From Methylomonas koyamae (GTDB taxonomy: Bacteria; Pseudomonadota; Gammaproteobacteria; Methylococcales; Methylomonadaceae): a stretch of 64,000 bases of DNA. Below, in pieces: positions 1 to 11,100 of this stretch (positions are counted from its first letter, which is position 1; every line of letters starts with the position of its first letter). The notes beneath the pieces are model-generated. The model saw only the letters and a list, made by a program, of their open reading frames with translations. It was not told the origin of the DNA and did no database searches. The stretch spans positions 21,132 to 85,131 of the forward strand of contig NZ_LUUK01000226.1 in the NCBI RefSeq assembly GCF_001644025.1, written 5' to 3'. The translations under genes and the position numbers were made by a program.

Positions 1-197
1 AATGGCTGTTGGTCACGTTGACGGCCGGCGTCGGCGGCAGTCTGCTGGCAATCGGCTCGGCGGCCGGCGTTGGCCTGATGGGACAGGTCAAGGGAGTCTA
101 CACCTTTAGCGCCCATTTAAAGTGGATGCCGGTCATCCTGCTCGGTTACGCCGGCAGTATCGCCACGCATTTTTTATTAAACAGCCACTATTTTTAA
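1..197 (+). CDS. nhaD: Na+/H+ antiporter NhaD, C-terminal end (5' truncated by window edge)
   Basis: Only the last 65 or so codons are present; the frame is open to the window edge and ends with TAA at 195-197. The visible residues include GGSLLAIGSAAGV, followed by GQ(V/A)KGVYTF and HLKWMPVILLGYAGS. I recognise this as the conserved end of the NhaD family of sodium/proton antiporters, inner-membrane proteins that expel Na+ in exchange for H+ and help with pH and salt tolerance. The fragment is hydrophobic, as expected for the last transmembrane helices. An apparent start at position 9 (TTG) is internal, because the preceding codons (W-L-L) continue the same family pattern. Confidence is limited by the short length. 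Confidence 0.75.
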   Translation, partial: WLLVTLTAGVGGSLLAIGSAAGVGLMGQVKGVYTFSAHLKWMPVILLGYAGSIATHFLLNSHYF

Positions 198-390
198 CCT
201 ACCGTAAACCGAGCGGCCAATTCGGCAACACGCGGCCAACACCCAGTTTTCTAAAAATTTCAATTACTTAATAAGAAACCACTCCCTGTACATCAAACCG
301 ATTGACGAATATTCATTTCTTTGCTCAATCGTCATAATCCATTAACACGCAAAATCCTGCTATTTTTGTGGAACGCTTGGAATAGCCATG

Positions 391-396
391 TATAAT
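391..396 (+). promoter_or_regulatory. Candidate -10 box for the cold-shock gene; long 5' leader
   Basis: A perfect TATAAT lies 136 bases upstream of the cold-shock ORF, in an AT-richer 334-base gap (198-531) that holds no gene. No good -35 is visible at 16-18 bases. If used, transcription would start near 403 and leave a leader of about 130 nt, as is typical for cspA-type mRNAs, whose leader folds differently in the cold. The promoter assignment is inference from one hexamer. Confidence 0.4.
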
Positions 397-531
397 GAAG
401 CCGATTTAGCTCGGTATCGTTGTCGCTTTTCAAGCTCGCAATAGGATCAACAAACTTTGTTTTCCGCTTACCCGCTTTATTCACCAACCCTAGTTCCAAA
501 CAGCGAAAGCACTTTTTAGCAAGAGAGATTT

Positions 532-741
532 ATGTCAGTTCAAGTAGAAGGCAAAGTTAAATGGTTTAACGACGAGAAAGGTTTCGGCTTCATTGAGCAA
601 GAAGGCGGCAAAGACGTATTCGTCCATTTTAGCGCTATCAACGGTTCCGGCCGCAGAACCCTGAAAGAAGGCCAAAAAGTCACGATGGAAGTGACCAACG
701 GCCAAAAAGGCCCACAAGCGGAAAACGTAACACCGCTGTAA
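532..741 (+). CDS. Cold-shock protein, CspA family
   Basis: A 69-residue single cold-shock domain, the usual length for CspA-type proteins. It carries RNP1 (KGFGFI, about residues 16-21) and RNP2 (VFVHF, about 29-33), the aromatic surface that binds single-stranded RNA and DNA. It begins [13 protein letters not shown]. These proteins act as RNA chaperones in the cytoplasm, melting secondary structure during cold shock or at stationary phase; which paralogue this is cannot be told from sequence. A purine-rich AAGAGAGA stretch precedes the ATG. The gene stands alone, with a long leader upstream and a clear terminator ten bases after the stop. Confidence 0.95.
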   Translation: MSVQVEGKVKWFNDEKGFGFIEQEGGKDVFVHFSAINGSGRRTLKEGQKVTMEVTNGQKGPQAENVTPL

Positions 742-750
742 ATTGAACTG

Positions 751-777
751 AAAAAGCCGCCTGACCAGCGGCTTTTT
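751..777 (+). terminator. Intrinsic terminator of the cold-shock gene
   Basis: AAAAAGCCGC, a seven-base loop, then GCGGCTTTTT: a perfect GC stem flanked by A and T runs, ten bases after the stop at 741. The A-run makes it usable on the other strand too, where the convergent rimO gene ends at 854. Confidence 0.9.
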
Positions 778-853
778 CATTTGCGGCCGATTTGCTTGTA
801 ACACGATCCATCCAACCGCACCGTCTGGCGCGGAGAGATGGCTCGTTCCGTCG

Positions 854-2164
854 TTAGAGTAAGGCACCCCACAAATCGTAGTCGTCGGCTTCCTCGATTT
901 CGACCTCAACGAATTCGCCGACCCTCAGGTGGTTTGCACCATCGATAAACACTTGACCGTCGATTTCCGGGGCATCGCTTTTAGTGCGAGCCACGGCGCC
1001 TTCTTCGACGACCTCGTCGATCAACACCACCTCGCGACGGCCTATCCGTTGCTTTAAACGTTCGGCACTGATCGCGGCCTGATGCTCCATAAATCGTGCC
1101 AATCGCTCCTGTTTGACTTCTTCCGGCACCGCGTCCGGCAACGCGTTCGCCGCCGCACCCTTGACCGGCGAATAGGCGAAACAACCCACTCTGTCCATTT
1201 GCGCTTCGCTCAAGAATTGCAGTAGCTCTGCGAATTCCTGCTCTGTCTCGCCGGGAAAACCGACGATGAAAGTACTGCGTATCGTCAAATCCGGACAAAT
1301 TTTCCGCCAAGCGCGGATGCGCTCCAAATTGTTTTCAGCGGCGGCCGGGCGTTTCATCAATTTCAAGATCCTGCTGCTGGCATGCTGAAACGGAATATCC
1401 AGATACGGCAAAATTTTACCGTCCGCCATCAACGGCACCACGTCGTCGACGTGCGGATAGGGGTAGACGTAATGCATTCGGACCCAAATATCCAGTTCGC
1501 CCAACGCCGCCGCCAAGTCTTGGAATCGGGTTTGGTAAGCTCGTCCCCGCCAATCGCGGCTTTGATATTTCAAGTCTAAACCATAAGCACTGGTGTCTTG
1601 CGACACGACCAGCAGCTCCTTAACACCGGCGGCAGCCAGCGTTTCCGCCTCCACCATCACCTCGTCCAACGGCCGGCTGACCAAGTCGCCGCGCATCGAC
1701 GGAATAATGCAGAACGAACAACGGTGATTGCACCCTTCGGAAATTTTCAAGTAGGCGTAATGCTTGGGCGTCAATTTAATCCCTTGCGGCGGCACCAAGT
1801 CCATGAATGGATTGTGCGCCGGCGGCAGATACTCGTGCACAGCTTCGACCACTTCGTCGGTCGCGTGAGCGCCGGTGATTTTCAGCACTTGCGGATGCCG
1901 TGCCAAAATCTCGTCCTGCCGCGCGCCCAGACAACCGGTGACGATGACCTTACCGTTTTCAGCGAGCGCTTCGCCTATGCTGTCCAGCGACTCCTCGACC
2001 GCCGCGTCTATAAAGCCGCAGGTATTGACGATGACCAGATCGGAATCCTTGTAATTCGGCGATACTTGGTAGCCTTCGCTACGCAAGCGGGTCAAGATCT
2101 GCTCGCTATCGACCAGGGCTTTCGGGCAGCCCAGACTGATAAATCCAACGCGGGGGTTACTCAT
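854..2164 (-). CDS. rimO: Ribosomal protein S12 methylthiotransferase RimO
   Basis: 436 residues, normal for RimO. It is a radical-SAM enzyme that adds a methylthio group to the conserved aspartate of ribosomal protein S12. The N-terminal UPF0004 domain starts [16 protein letters not shown] and supplies cluster cysteines (SLGCPK, VNTCGF, VTGCLG). The radical-SAM CxxxCxxC motif is CNHRCSFC, followed by [13 protein letters not shown], which is diagnostic of RimO over MiaB. A C-terminal TRAM domain ends [12 protein letters not shown]. The ATG lies 18 bases downstream of the dsrC-type gene on the same strand, so it could be cotranscribed with that operon. Confidence 0.96.
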   Translation of the reverse strand: MSNPRVGFISLGCPKALVDSEQILTRLRSEGYQVSPNYKDSDLVIVNTCGFIDAAVEESLDSIGEALAENGKVIVTGCLGARQDEILARHPQVLKITGAHATDEVVEAVHEYLPPAHNPFMDLVPPQGIKLTPKHYAYLKISEGCNHRCSFCIIPSMRGDLVSRPLDEVMVEAETLAAAGVKELLVVSQDTSAYGLDLKYQSRDWRGRAYQTRFQDLAAALGELDIWVRMHYVYPYPHVDDVVPLMADGKILPYLDIPFQHASSRILKLMKRPAAAENNLERIRAWRKICPDLTIRSTFIVGFPGETEQEFAELLQFLSEAQMDRVGCFAYSPVKGAAANALPDAVPEEVKQERLARFMEHQAAISAERLKQRIGRREVVLIDEVVEEGAVARTKSDAPEIDGQVFIDGANHLRVGEFVEVEIEEADDYDLWGALL

Positions 2165-2182
2165 TCGACATTCTCGATAACA

Positions 2183-2515
2183 CTATAAACAGGTGGGCGG
2201 CTTGGGCAGGCCGGCGATTTTGCAGGCGTATTTCAACGGGCCTTGCGGAAACAATTTTTGCAGATAGCGGCTATTGCCTTTTTCTTCACCCAGGGTTTTG
2301 CGTACCGCGGCGACGAACATCCGGGCATTCGGCAAATGCTGGAATTTTCGATAGTAATCGCGGATAAACAGCAAAATCTCCCAATGCGCCTCTTCGATCA
2401 CCAAGCCTTCCAGACGCGCCAATTCGTCGGCGACGTTGCGATTCCACAGATCGGCACTCCGCAAAAACCCGTCATCGGTCGTAGCCAATTCGGCACCGTC
2501 GACTATCAACGCCAT
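2183..2515 (-). CDS. DsrC/TusE-family sulfur-relay protein with both redox cysteines
   Basis: 110 residues. TusE/DsrC proteins accept sulfane sulfur from the TusBCD/DsrEFH complex and pass it on, in TusE to MnmA for tRNA 2-thiouridine. The family core is plain: EEAHWEILLFIRDYYRKF, EEKGNSRYLQKLFP and ACKIAGLPKPPTC. Two cysteines are present, the penultimate one and one 11 positions earlier (ACKIAG). E. coli TusE, as I recall it, keeps only the penultimate cysteine, so this protein has the DsrC-type pair. The ATG at 2515 was chosen because residues upstream of MALIVDG do not match the family and lie inside the tusB gene. It overlaps tusB by 10 bases. Confidence 0.9.
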   Translation of the reverse strand: MALIVDGAELATTDDGFLRSADLWNRNVADELARLEGLVIEEAHWEILLFIRDYYRKFQHLPNARMFVAAVRKTLGEEKGNSRYLQKLFPQGPLKYACKIAGLPKPPTCL

Positions 2516-2799
2516 GTATGAGCCACCGGATGCTTGACCGTCAAATCGACCAACCCGGCGTAATCCGTCCAGGCCACGCCGGCCATCGCGGCATCCGGCG
2601 CAAGTCCGCAGGCCTCGGCGTATTCCCGTAACACGAAAACCCCACATTCCCGATCCAGCACGCTTTGCAACAGCGGGTTATCCCGATGTCCGGCGCGAGC
2701 CGACAACGCGGCGGCATCCAACAGCACGACGTCATCGCCCGAGCCGATACGCTCCAGCCATTCCGGCCTGACCGGCGAGGAAGCCACGATATGCAACAT
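2506..2799 (-). CDS. tusB: TusB/DsrH-family sulfur-relay subunit
   Basis: 97 residues, matching the length of TusB/DsrH. It begins MLHIVASSPVRPEWLERI, the typical DsrH opening, then DDVVLLDAAALSA. In characterised systems TusB forms a heterohexamer with TusC and TusD that passes sulfur from TusA to TusE. No tusC or tusD lies next to it. The frame is open further upstream, but that part overlaps the gdx-like gene and has no family similarity. The ATG at 2799 overlaps the previous gene's TAA by one base (TAATG), which fits translational coupling. The 3' end overlaps the dsrC-type gene by 10 bases. Confidence 0.82.
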   Translation of the reverse strand: MLHIVASSPVRPEWLERIGSGDDVVLLDAAALSARAGHRDNPLLQSVLDRECGVFVLREYAEACGLAPDAAMAGVAWTDYAGLVDLTVKHPVAHTWR

Positions 2800-3119
2800 T
2801 ATTCGGTATGGGTCAGTTTCAAGCCGACGATGCCGATCACGATCAACAGAATCGAAGCCAACCGTATCCAATCGGAAGATTCCTTGAACAGGAAAATGCC
2901 GACGATCGCCACGCCGACCGCGCCCATACCGGTCCAAACGGCGTACGCGGTGCCCAGCGGTAAGGTTCTGATTGCCAACATCAACAGGTAAAAACTGCCG
3001 GCGCCGGAAATCCCGGTCACCACGCTCGGCCACAGCTTGGTAAAGCCATCGTTAAATTTAAGACTGATCGCGAATACGATCTCAGAACAACCCGCCGCCA
3101 ACAGCAACAGCCAACCCAT
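2799..3119 (-). CDS. sugE: Small multidrug resistance (SMR) family exporter, SugE/Gdx type
   Basis: 106 residues with four predicted transmembrane helices. It matches the SugE/Gdx branch of the SMR family: GW start, catalytic Glu in CSEIVFAISLK (helix 1), LPLGTAYAVWTGMGAVG (helix 3), and ends ASILLIVIGIVGLKLTH. SugE/Gdx proteins work as inner-membrane antiparallel dimers; characterised Gdx members export guanidinium in exchange for protons. A TTG lies one codon upstream (3122), but the ATG at 3119 follows the AGGAGA Shine-Dalgarno well and matches relatives. It is first in an operon with tusB and the dsrC-type gene. Only 79 bases separate it from the divergent gene, too little for a guanidine riboswitch plus promoter. 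Confidence 0.88.
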   Translation of the reverse strand: MGWLLLLAAGCSEIVFAISLKFNDGFTKLWPSVVTGISGAGSFYLLMLAIRTLPLGTAYAVWTGMGAVGVAIVGIFLFKESSDWIRLASILLIVIGIVGLKLTHTE

Positions 3120-3140
3120 CAACTCTCCTCGGACATACGC

Positions 3141-3146
3141 TATAAT
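3141..3146 (+). promoter_or_regulatory. Candidate -10 box for the PilZ gene
   Basis: A TATAAT hexamer (within GCTATAATCGG) lies 53 bases upstream of the ycgR-like start in the short divergent intergenic region. No convincing -35 is seen, so this is a weak call. Confidence 0.35.
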
Positions 3147-3198
3147 CGGAGCATTTTACAATAGCGTTTCTGTCAAACCGCATTATTTAGCCCTGTAA

Positions 3199-3945
3199 AT
3201 GGAAAAAGAATCCGACTACCTCGTTCGCAACGCCAAAATGATTTATGGCCATTTGACCGACTTGGTAAAAAACAAGTGCATCATCGCCGCGAATTTCGGC
3301 GAAGACAACGCTTCGTTCTTGACCACCATCGTCGAGCTCGACCAGAAAACCAATCTGCTGGCGCTCGATGTCGCGCCCAACGAGCAACTGAACCGACAAT
3401 TGCTGACTTCGGCGAAAGTCCTGTTCCGTACCGAGTTCGACGGTATCAAAGTATCGTTCCGGGGCAAAGCCATCAAAAAAACCGAGCGTAACGGCATGGC
3501 GGTTCTAGCGATGCCGTTGCCGGACGCGATATTTTGGATGCAGCGCCGCCAGTTTTATCGAGTAAAAATTCCGCTCTCGCATAAAAACAGTTTCTGTGAA
3601 ATCGAGTTTCGCACCGTGGATGAAGACAACAATCCGCAAACGCTCTCGGGGATTTTTCCGTTGGCCGATCTGAGCATTTCCGGATTCGCGATGCTGGTAA
3701 ACGACACCAAGTTCTCCGAATTCCTGCAACAGGGCGCCGAACATGGCGATTGCGCGCTGTATCTAAACGACGGCAGCCGCGCCAATGTCGGCATCATGGT
3801 CCGCGATATCGCCACCATGCGGGCCGGAGCGGCCGGTAAACAGCAGCGGGTCGGCTGCCAGTTCACCCAAGTTTCGCAGATGTTCGAATCCAGCATTCAA
3901 CGTTACGTCCAAGACATCGAGCGGCAACAAAAAAACATCGGTTAG
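3199..3945 (+). CDS. YcgR-like PilZ-domain c-di-GMP effector (flagellar brake type)
   Basis: 248 residues with the two-domain YcgR layout: an N-terminal YcgR domain (about 1-110) and a C-terminal PilZ domain (about 113-235). The PilZ c-di-GMP-binding residues are visible: RQFYR (R117-R121, the RxxxR motif) and D157-x-S159-x-x-G162 within DLSISG. Proteins of this type bind c-di-GMP and act on the flagellar motor, slowing swimming or biasing rotation. No flagellar genes are nearby, so the target here is inferred from the family. It is divergent from the sugE-like operon. About 175 bases separate it from mfd, without a clear terminator. Confidence 0.85.
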   Translation: MEKESDYLVRNAKMIYGHLTDLVKNKCIIAANFGEDNASFLTTIVELDQKTNLLALDVAPNEQLNRQLLTSAKVLFRTEFDGIKVSFRGKAIKKTERNGMAVLAMPLPDAIFWMQRRQFYRVKIPLSHKNSFCEIEFRTVDEDNNPQTLSGIFPLADLSISGFAMLVNDTKFSEFLQQGAEHGDCALYLNDGSRANVGIMVRDIATMRAGAAGKQQRVGCQFTQVSQMFESSIQRYVQDIERQQKNIG

Positions 3946-4120
3946 CGCGCGCCAAGATCATCGGCAGACAGTCGATTCGCTCTTACGTCGGCGCTCCTCC
4001 GAAGATTCAAGCGCATACCAGCCACCAATCTCCGCTCAAGACTTTTCAGGCGACTTGCGCGGCCAGCGCGACCGTCAAATTTCAGCCACACACCTCGCCA
4101 TTCTCCACCGCCAATAACCG

Positions 4121-7564
<3,444 letters not shown>

Positions 7565-7585
7565 TTTTAATTTTTTGGAGGTAAT

Positions 7586-7774
7586 ATGTCGCACTGTCAA
7601 ACCGCCAAGCAAGAAGCCATCGCCGCCATCAATCTATTGCCAGACACGGTAGATTTTGAAGAAATCGTGTATCGGCTCTACGTTCTGAACAAAATATATC
7701 AGGGGCTAGAAGATGTAGAGCACGGCAAGGGCATTAGCAGCGAGATCTTGCTACGCGAAATCGAGCAATGGTAA
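7586..7774 (+). CDS. Antitoxin of a RelE/ParE-type toxin-antitoxin pair
   Basis: 62 residues, acidic and helical, with a strong Shine-Dalgarno (TTGGAGGTAATATG). Similarity is weak, but size, position and overlap with a RelE/ParE toxin make it the cognate antitoxin. A short segment (LPDTVDFEEIVYRLYVLNKI) resembles small antitoxin-like proteins that precede RelE/ParE genes. Such proteins bind and block the toxin and often repress their own promoter. No DNA-binding domain could be identified by eye. The last codons overlap the toxin start (ATGGTAA), a typical coupling. The pair starts 21 bases after mfd in slightly AT-richer sequence, suggesting later insertion. Confidence 0.75.
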   Translation: MSHCQTAKQEAIAAINLLPDTVDFEEIVYRLYVLNKIYQGLEDVEHGKGISSEILLREIEQW

Positions 7775-8067
7775 TTTGGACGCCTCGCGCCAGAACAGAC
7801 CTCAAAGCCATTCATGATTACATCGCGCAGGATTCACCGCTTACTGCCAAACGCATCATCCGGGAATTGATACAAAAAACCGACAGCCTGCTGGTGTCTC
7901 CTTACCTCGGTAAAAAAGTGCCCGAGTTTGAACAACAGGAATTAAGGGAAATCGGCGTGCATTCTTGGAGAATCATTTACCAAATTAAGTTTAATCAAGC
8001 CTATGTTGTCACAGTGGTTCATAAACGCCGCGATTTCAAAAATTCGGACTTATCGATAGACCAATAA
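7768..8067 (+). CDS. RelE/ParE-family toxin
   Basis: 99 residues, the usual size. It begins VIWTPRARTDLKAIHDYIAQDSP, the ParE/RelE superfamily opening (helix after W-T/S-x-x-A-x-x-D-L), continues TAKRIIRELI, and ends with the conserved strand segment REIGVHSWRIIYQI and a VVHKRRDF tail. Family members poison either DNA gyrase (ParE) or ribosome-bound mRNA (RelE); the sequence suggests the ParE/plasmid-stabilisation branch, but the target is not proven. The ATG overlaps the antitoxin stop by 7 bases. The frame is intact, so an active toxin is plausible. Confidence 0.88.
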   Translation: MVIWTPRARTDLKAIHDYIAQDSPLTAKRIIRELIQKTDSLLVSPYLGKKVPEFEQQELREIGVHSWRIIYQIKFNQAYVVTVVHKRRDFKNSDLSIDQ

Positions 8068-8108
8068 ACGCGCAAATCCAAGGGTACGGCAATTATTGGA
8101 GTCAGAGC

Positions 8109-8441
8109 ATGAACAGCATGACTTACAAAGGCTATACCGCCCGCATCGATTTCGACGACAGAAACAACTTGTTGGTTGGGCGCTTGCTGGGCATTCAAGA
8201 TGTCATCGGCTTTCATGCCGATACTGTGACCGAATTGCGCAGCGCTTTCGAGGAAGCGGTGGACGATTATCTGGAAACTTGCGCCCGCATCGGCAAACCG
8301 CCGGAAAAACCGGCTAGCGGCAAACTGATGCTGCGCATACCACACGAAATCCACGCCGCAGCGCTAGTAACCGCCAAAGCGAAAGGCAAAAGCCTGAATC
8401 AATGGGCGACGGAAGTGTTGAATGAAGCGTCACACATCTGA
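8109..8441 (+). CDS. HicB-family antitoxin-like protein without a HicA partner
   Basis: 110 residues. The N-terminal HicB fold shows YKGYTARIDFDDRNNLLVG and GFHADTVTELRSAFEEAVDDYL; the C-terminal part (KLMLRIPHEIHAAALVTAKA, then GKSLNQWATEVLNEA) is a ribbon-helix-helix DNA-binding segment. HicB proteins normally neutralise the HicA RNase and repress the operon. No HicA-like double-stranded-RNA-binding ORF is present on either side; the gene is instead 41 bases downstream of the ParE-type toxin. The ATG at 8109 is preceded by GGAG eight bases upstream; an in-frame ATG three codons later is possible. It is either an orphan regulator or a third member of the toxin-antitoxin locus. Confidence 0.88.
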   Translation: MNSMTYKGYTARIDFDDRNNLLVGRLLGIQDVIGFHADTVTELRSAFEEAVDDYLETCARIGKPPEKPASGKLMLRIPHEIHAAALVTAKAKGKSLNQWATEVLNEASHI

Positions 8442-8463
8442 CACTATTCGATGCCAGACTAGT

Positions 8464-8613
8464 TCATAGAGTCTTCTGCGGGAACGAATTCGGATGTTTA
8501 AATCTTAACCCATCACCCCACGCGGGAGCATAGGAATAAGGCATGTTTAGCTTCCCGTCAGAGTTGGCACGCCATGATGCAGCATACGCCTCTAAACTCT
8601 TAAAAATATCCAT
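8464..8613 (-). CDS. Possible small ORF or gene remnant
   Basis: A 49-codon frame with a protein-like composition, starting MDIFKSLEAYAASWRAN and ending LRFKHPNSFPQKTL, with a GGA five bases before the ATG. An in-frame GTG six codons upstream is an alternative start, and a stop lies shortly beyond that. Two tryptophans and several aromatics are unusual for a chance frame. I do not recognise it. It may be the C-terminal remnant of a gene whose front part was lost when this accessory patch was assembled, or it may be chance. Confidence 0.35.
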   Translation of the reverse strand: MDIFKSLEAYAASWRANSDGKLNMPYSYAPAWGDGLRFKHPNSFPQKTL

Positions 8614-8719
8614 TTTTCCAAGAAAACTCACCTGCTTTTGACCGCCGTCGACAAGTTAAATCAATATGCTGCAAGCAGGGGCGCACAAATTATTCGGCAA
8701 AAATAAAGGAGGAATTGTT

Positions 8720-9499
8720 ATGTTTTTTCTCGAAAAACTGTATGGACTCACAAAGTTGTTTGGTTTACTAGTGCTTCTTGGCGCTTGCAAAACTGCCAAT
8801 GCATCATTCTTTTGGGCTCCTATTTACGATCTAACCAAGCCCATCACTAGCATCGTATGGGTGGATAGCACTCCATTTACCTGGTGTTTGATTGGTGGAG
8901 AATGCCAGAGTCTTGGCTCTTATCGGGCCTTTTATGGTTCAAATGGGTACGGAGCAACGAGTTCAAGTATTTTTTACCAATCCGCACCCGCCGGAACCCA
9001 AAAAACCCCATTGGACGTTGAAGCATCGTTAGCGCCAAATCCGGCCGGCGTCTTTGATTGGGGGCAATTCAATGTTCCTCAATTTTTGCCGTATGATCTG
9101 GGTAGCAATCTGTCAGGAACGTTTAAAATTAAATTAACACTGAATAGAGAACTCGCTGATTTAGAAGAAGTTTATATTGCTATTTTTCAAAACCGCGATC
9201 CAGACAATATCTTGCTTGGGGATTGGGAATTGCTCAACCAAAAGTTATTAGCCGATGACACTATTTTCGAAGGGATATTCAATTCGGAGGCGGGGTTATC
9301 TACTAGATTATTTGTTCATGGATTCGCCTTTAACGCTCTCGAATATCACATTACTGTCAGCGAAGTGCCTATTCCGAGTTCGGCACTGCTTTTGTTAACA
9401 TCGTTACTATTTTTTTGCCGGAATTGGTATTTTCGTAAGTCCGTACGGCGGAAGCCTACAGGCGGATCGCCTCTTGGCATCCGCCCTTGTATGATCTGA
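8720..9499 (+). CDS. Exported protein with a PEP-CTERM-like C-terminal sorting signal
   Basis: 259 residues from the ATG at 8720, chosen because AAAGGAGGAATT precedes it and a signal peptide (LYGLTKLFGLLVLLGACKTANA) follows directly. The body is Ser/Thr/Asn-rich, beta-type and without cysteine catalytic motifs. Near the C-terminus comes VPIPSSALLLLTSLLFF and a basic cluster (RKSVRRK). This is the tripartite pattern of PEP-CTERM/VPxP sorting signals, read by exosortase/archaeosortase-type enzymes in bacteria that make exopolysaccharide. No exosortase gene lies in this window. About 14 residues follow the basic cluster, an unusually long tail. Lower GC than its neighbours suggests transfer. Function unknown. 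Confidence 0.7.
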   Translation: MFFLEKLYGLTKLFGLLVLLGACKTANASFFWAPIYDLTKPITSIVWVDSTPFTWCLIGGECQSLGSYRAFYGSNGYGATSSSIFYQSAPAGTQKTPLDVEASLAPNPAGVFDWGQFNVPQFLPYDLGSNLSGTFKIKLTLNRELADLEEVYIAIFQNRDPDNILLGDWELLNQKLLADDTIFEGIFNSEAGLSTRLFVHGFAFNALEYHITVSEVPIPSSALLLLTSLLFFCRNWYFRKSVRRKPTGGSPLGIRPCMI

Positions 9500-9503
9500 A
9501 AAT

Positions 9504-9520
9504 GGTACGCGGCGCGTACC
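9504..9520. repeat. Short palindrome
   Basis: GGTACGC-GGC-GCGTACC, a 7-bp perfect inverted repeat just after the stop of the PEP-CTERM-like gene. It could be an intergenic repeat element or part of a transcript end; there is no T-run. Confidence 0.45.
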
Positions 9521-9543
9521 CTCCACAACTCCAAATAAAGTGA

Positions 9544-9568
9544 GGCGGCCTGCCACTGCAAAGCCGCC
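9544..9568. terminator. Possible hairpin between convergent genes
   Basis: GGCGGC and GCCGCC arms separated by 13 bases, lying between the convergent ends at 9499 and 9585. There is no T-tract, so terminator function is uncertain. Confidence 0.35.
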
Positions 9569-9584
9569 CTACCATTCAATCAGT

Positions 9585-9965
9585 CTATTTCTTGTTAAAG
9601 TGGTAAATATCCCCAAACTTGCCTTTTAACGTCATCGTCTTATCGTCCTTTTCGACCAGCGAGAAGATATCGAATTTATCCGACCGGCCCAGCAAGGAAA
9701 TTTTCAATTTACCGTTTTCCACTTCGTAATTGACCGGCGATTGGTCGTAATAGCTGCCTTCGCGCGGGATATGGGTGATCGTGACCTTGCCGGCGCCAAA
9801 GGTCCACGTGTCTTCCCGCTTGATGGTTTCTTGAGTCGCCGCCGATTTTTTGGTGTATTCCAGTTTCCAACTGCCTTGTACTTCGTCGCCGGATTGCAGC
9901 GGGACATCGGCAAACGCCTGGCTTGCGACGACCGACAAAACCAGCGCTAATGTTATGTTCTTCAT
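9585..9965 (-). CDS. Small exported protein of unknown function
   Basis: 126 residues from the ATG at 9965, preceded by a GGGGGTT ribosome-binding site. A clear signal peptide (MKNITLALVLSVVASQAFA) is followed by a beta-strand-rich domain: GSWKLEYTKKS, a WTFGAGKVTITHI stretch and a closing MTLKGKFGDIYHFNKK. The pattern (opening GxW, alternating strands, a polar C-terminus) resembles small lipocalin-like or avidin-like periplasmic barrels, but I cannot assign a family. No neighbour suggests a role; it is convergent with the PEP-CTERM-like gene and divergent from the DUF805 gene. Confidence 0.8.
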   Translation of the reverse strand: MKNITLALVLSVVASQAFADVPLQSGDEVQGSWKLEYTKKSAATQETIKREDTWTFGAGKVTITHIPREGSYYDQSPVNYEVENGKLKISLLGRSDKFDIFSLVEKDDKTMTLKGKFGDIYHFNKK

Positions 9966-10137
9966 GTCCAACCCCCGACTTTTATTGATATAGGAGGGTC
10001 GCATTCTACGCTCCGGGCGACGTAAAGTACCTAATATTCAAGCTAGCGCGGCCGGCCGCCGTTCGTAAGAACGGGCGCGCGTCAATCCGAATGCGTTAAA
10101 ATCCCAACTTGCGCCACCTTTCGGAATACCCGCGAAC

Positions 10138-10536
10138 ATGCTTCGTTACGACCGCTCCCGCTTTATCGCCCTGGGCCTGCCCAGTCTTTTGAATGCCGCG
10201 CTGGTGATCTACATGCTGGAACTGCGGCCGGAGCAGTGGTCCGACGACATCCGCAACGGTTTTTATTGGGCCTTGGTCGGAGGTCTCGGTCTGTTCGGAA
10301 TCGCGGCGATGATCAAACGCGCTCGCGATCTGGGCTCGTCGGCGTGGGGCATTTTACTGGGATTTTTGTTTGCGCCGCCGTTCATGCTGCTGGTCGCCCT
10401 CATACTGGCCTTTATTCCCAGCAGCCCCGATGCCGACCGTCTGGAACCGCCGCCGCCCAACGCATCCTTAGCAACCTGGCAAACCGGCTTGGCGATTCTG
10501 GTAGTGCCCTGGTTGGCGATTTGGCTGTTTCGGTAA
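10138..10536 (+). CDS. DUF805-like inner-membrane protein
   Basis: 132 residues with about four hydrophobic segments. A central IKRARDLGSSAWG matches the (K/R)R-x-(H/R)D-(I/L)G-x-S-(G/A)W signature of the DUF805 (YhaH-like) family of small membrane proteins. A Pro-rich loop (EPPPPNASLATW) separates it from the last helix. The function of DUF805 proteins is not established. The ATG at 10138 fits the first helix start. It stands alone; 564 bases without a gene follow. Confidence 0.72.
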   Translation: MLRYDRSRFIALGLPSLLNAALVIYMLELRPEQWSDDIRNGFYWALVGGLGLFGIAAMIKRARDLGSSAWGILLGFLFAPPFMLLVALILAFIPSSPDADRLEPPPPNASLATWQTGLAILVVPWLAIWLFR

Positions 10537-11100
10537 CGCTTGGTCGCCAGCCGTCAACGCCGGCACTCGCCAGCCCGGCCTGTTCGCCGCAATCGGCATC
10601 TGGCGACTCCGATGAATTTGCGATCCACTTCGCAAATCCGTTAGCCTGAAGGCGGGCATTTCTCAGCCGTCGCTTCCATCAAATCGCGGGCAAGGCAAAT
10701 TCGTTTGTTAGCCTCTTCACAGATTGGACTTGTCCTTCCAGCGCCTAAATGCCCGTCGGCGCCTCGCGATCAATCGAGCTTGCAACAGAGCGACAACGCT
10801 TGCCGATTTTCTCAAAAAGATACAGAAAACCCGAGTGGCCTTGGAATAAAGCGTACCCCGGCCAAGCTTAGCCGCCAATCCGGCCGCGCCACCATCCGCC
10901 ACGCGTAAAATCCCTCCCGATTTGGAAACGCTCCCGATTCCCCCGCGCTACCGGCGGAAATTGCTCCTCTACACTTTCTCTTCGGAACCGCACCGGCCAA
11001 GTTCGGCCAACCCTGCCGCAAGCAGCGCGGCGGCGCTGTTCCGGCACCCGAACCATTCGGCTATCGATAACCCGGTATTGTTTAACCTCGCGGGGTAACC
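10537..11100. other. Gene-free stretch upstream of the ThDP/SDR/CS-like operon
   Basis: Short frames exist on both strands, but none has a convincing start site, length or composition. No terminator with a T-run, tandem repeat or known riboswitch pattern was seen. It presumably holds the promoter of the four-gene operon starting at 11101; no clear -10/-35 pair can be named. Confidence 0.5.

Noticed and set aside
3120..3198. Guanidine riboswitch upstream of the gdx-like gene
   Set aside because: Only 79 bases lie between the divergent genes and no ykkC-type fold was seen.
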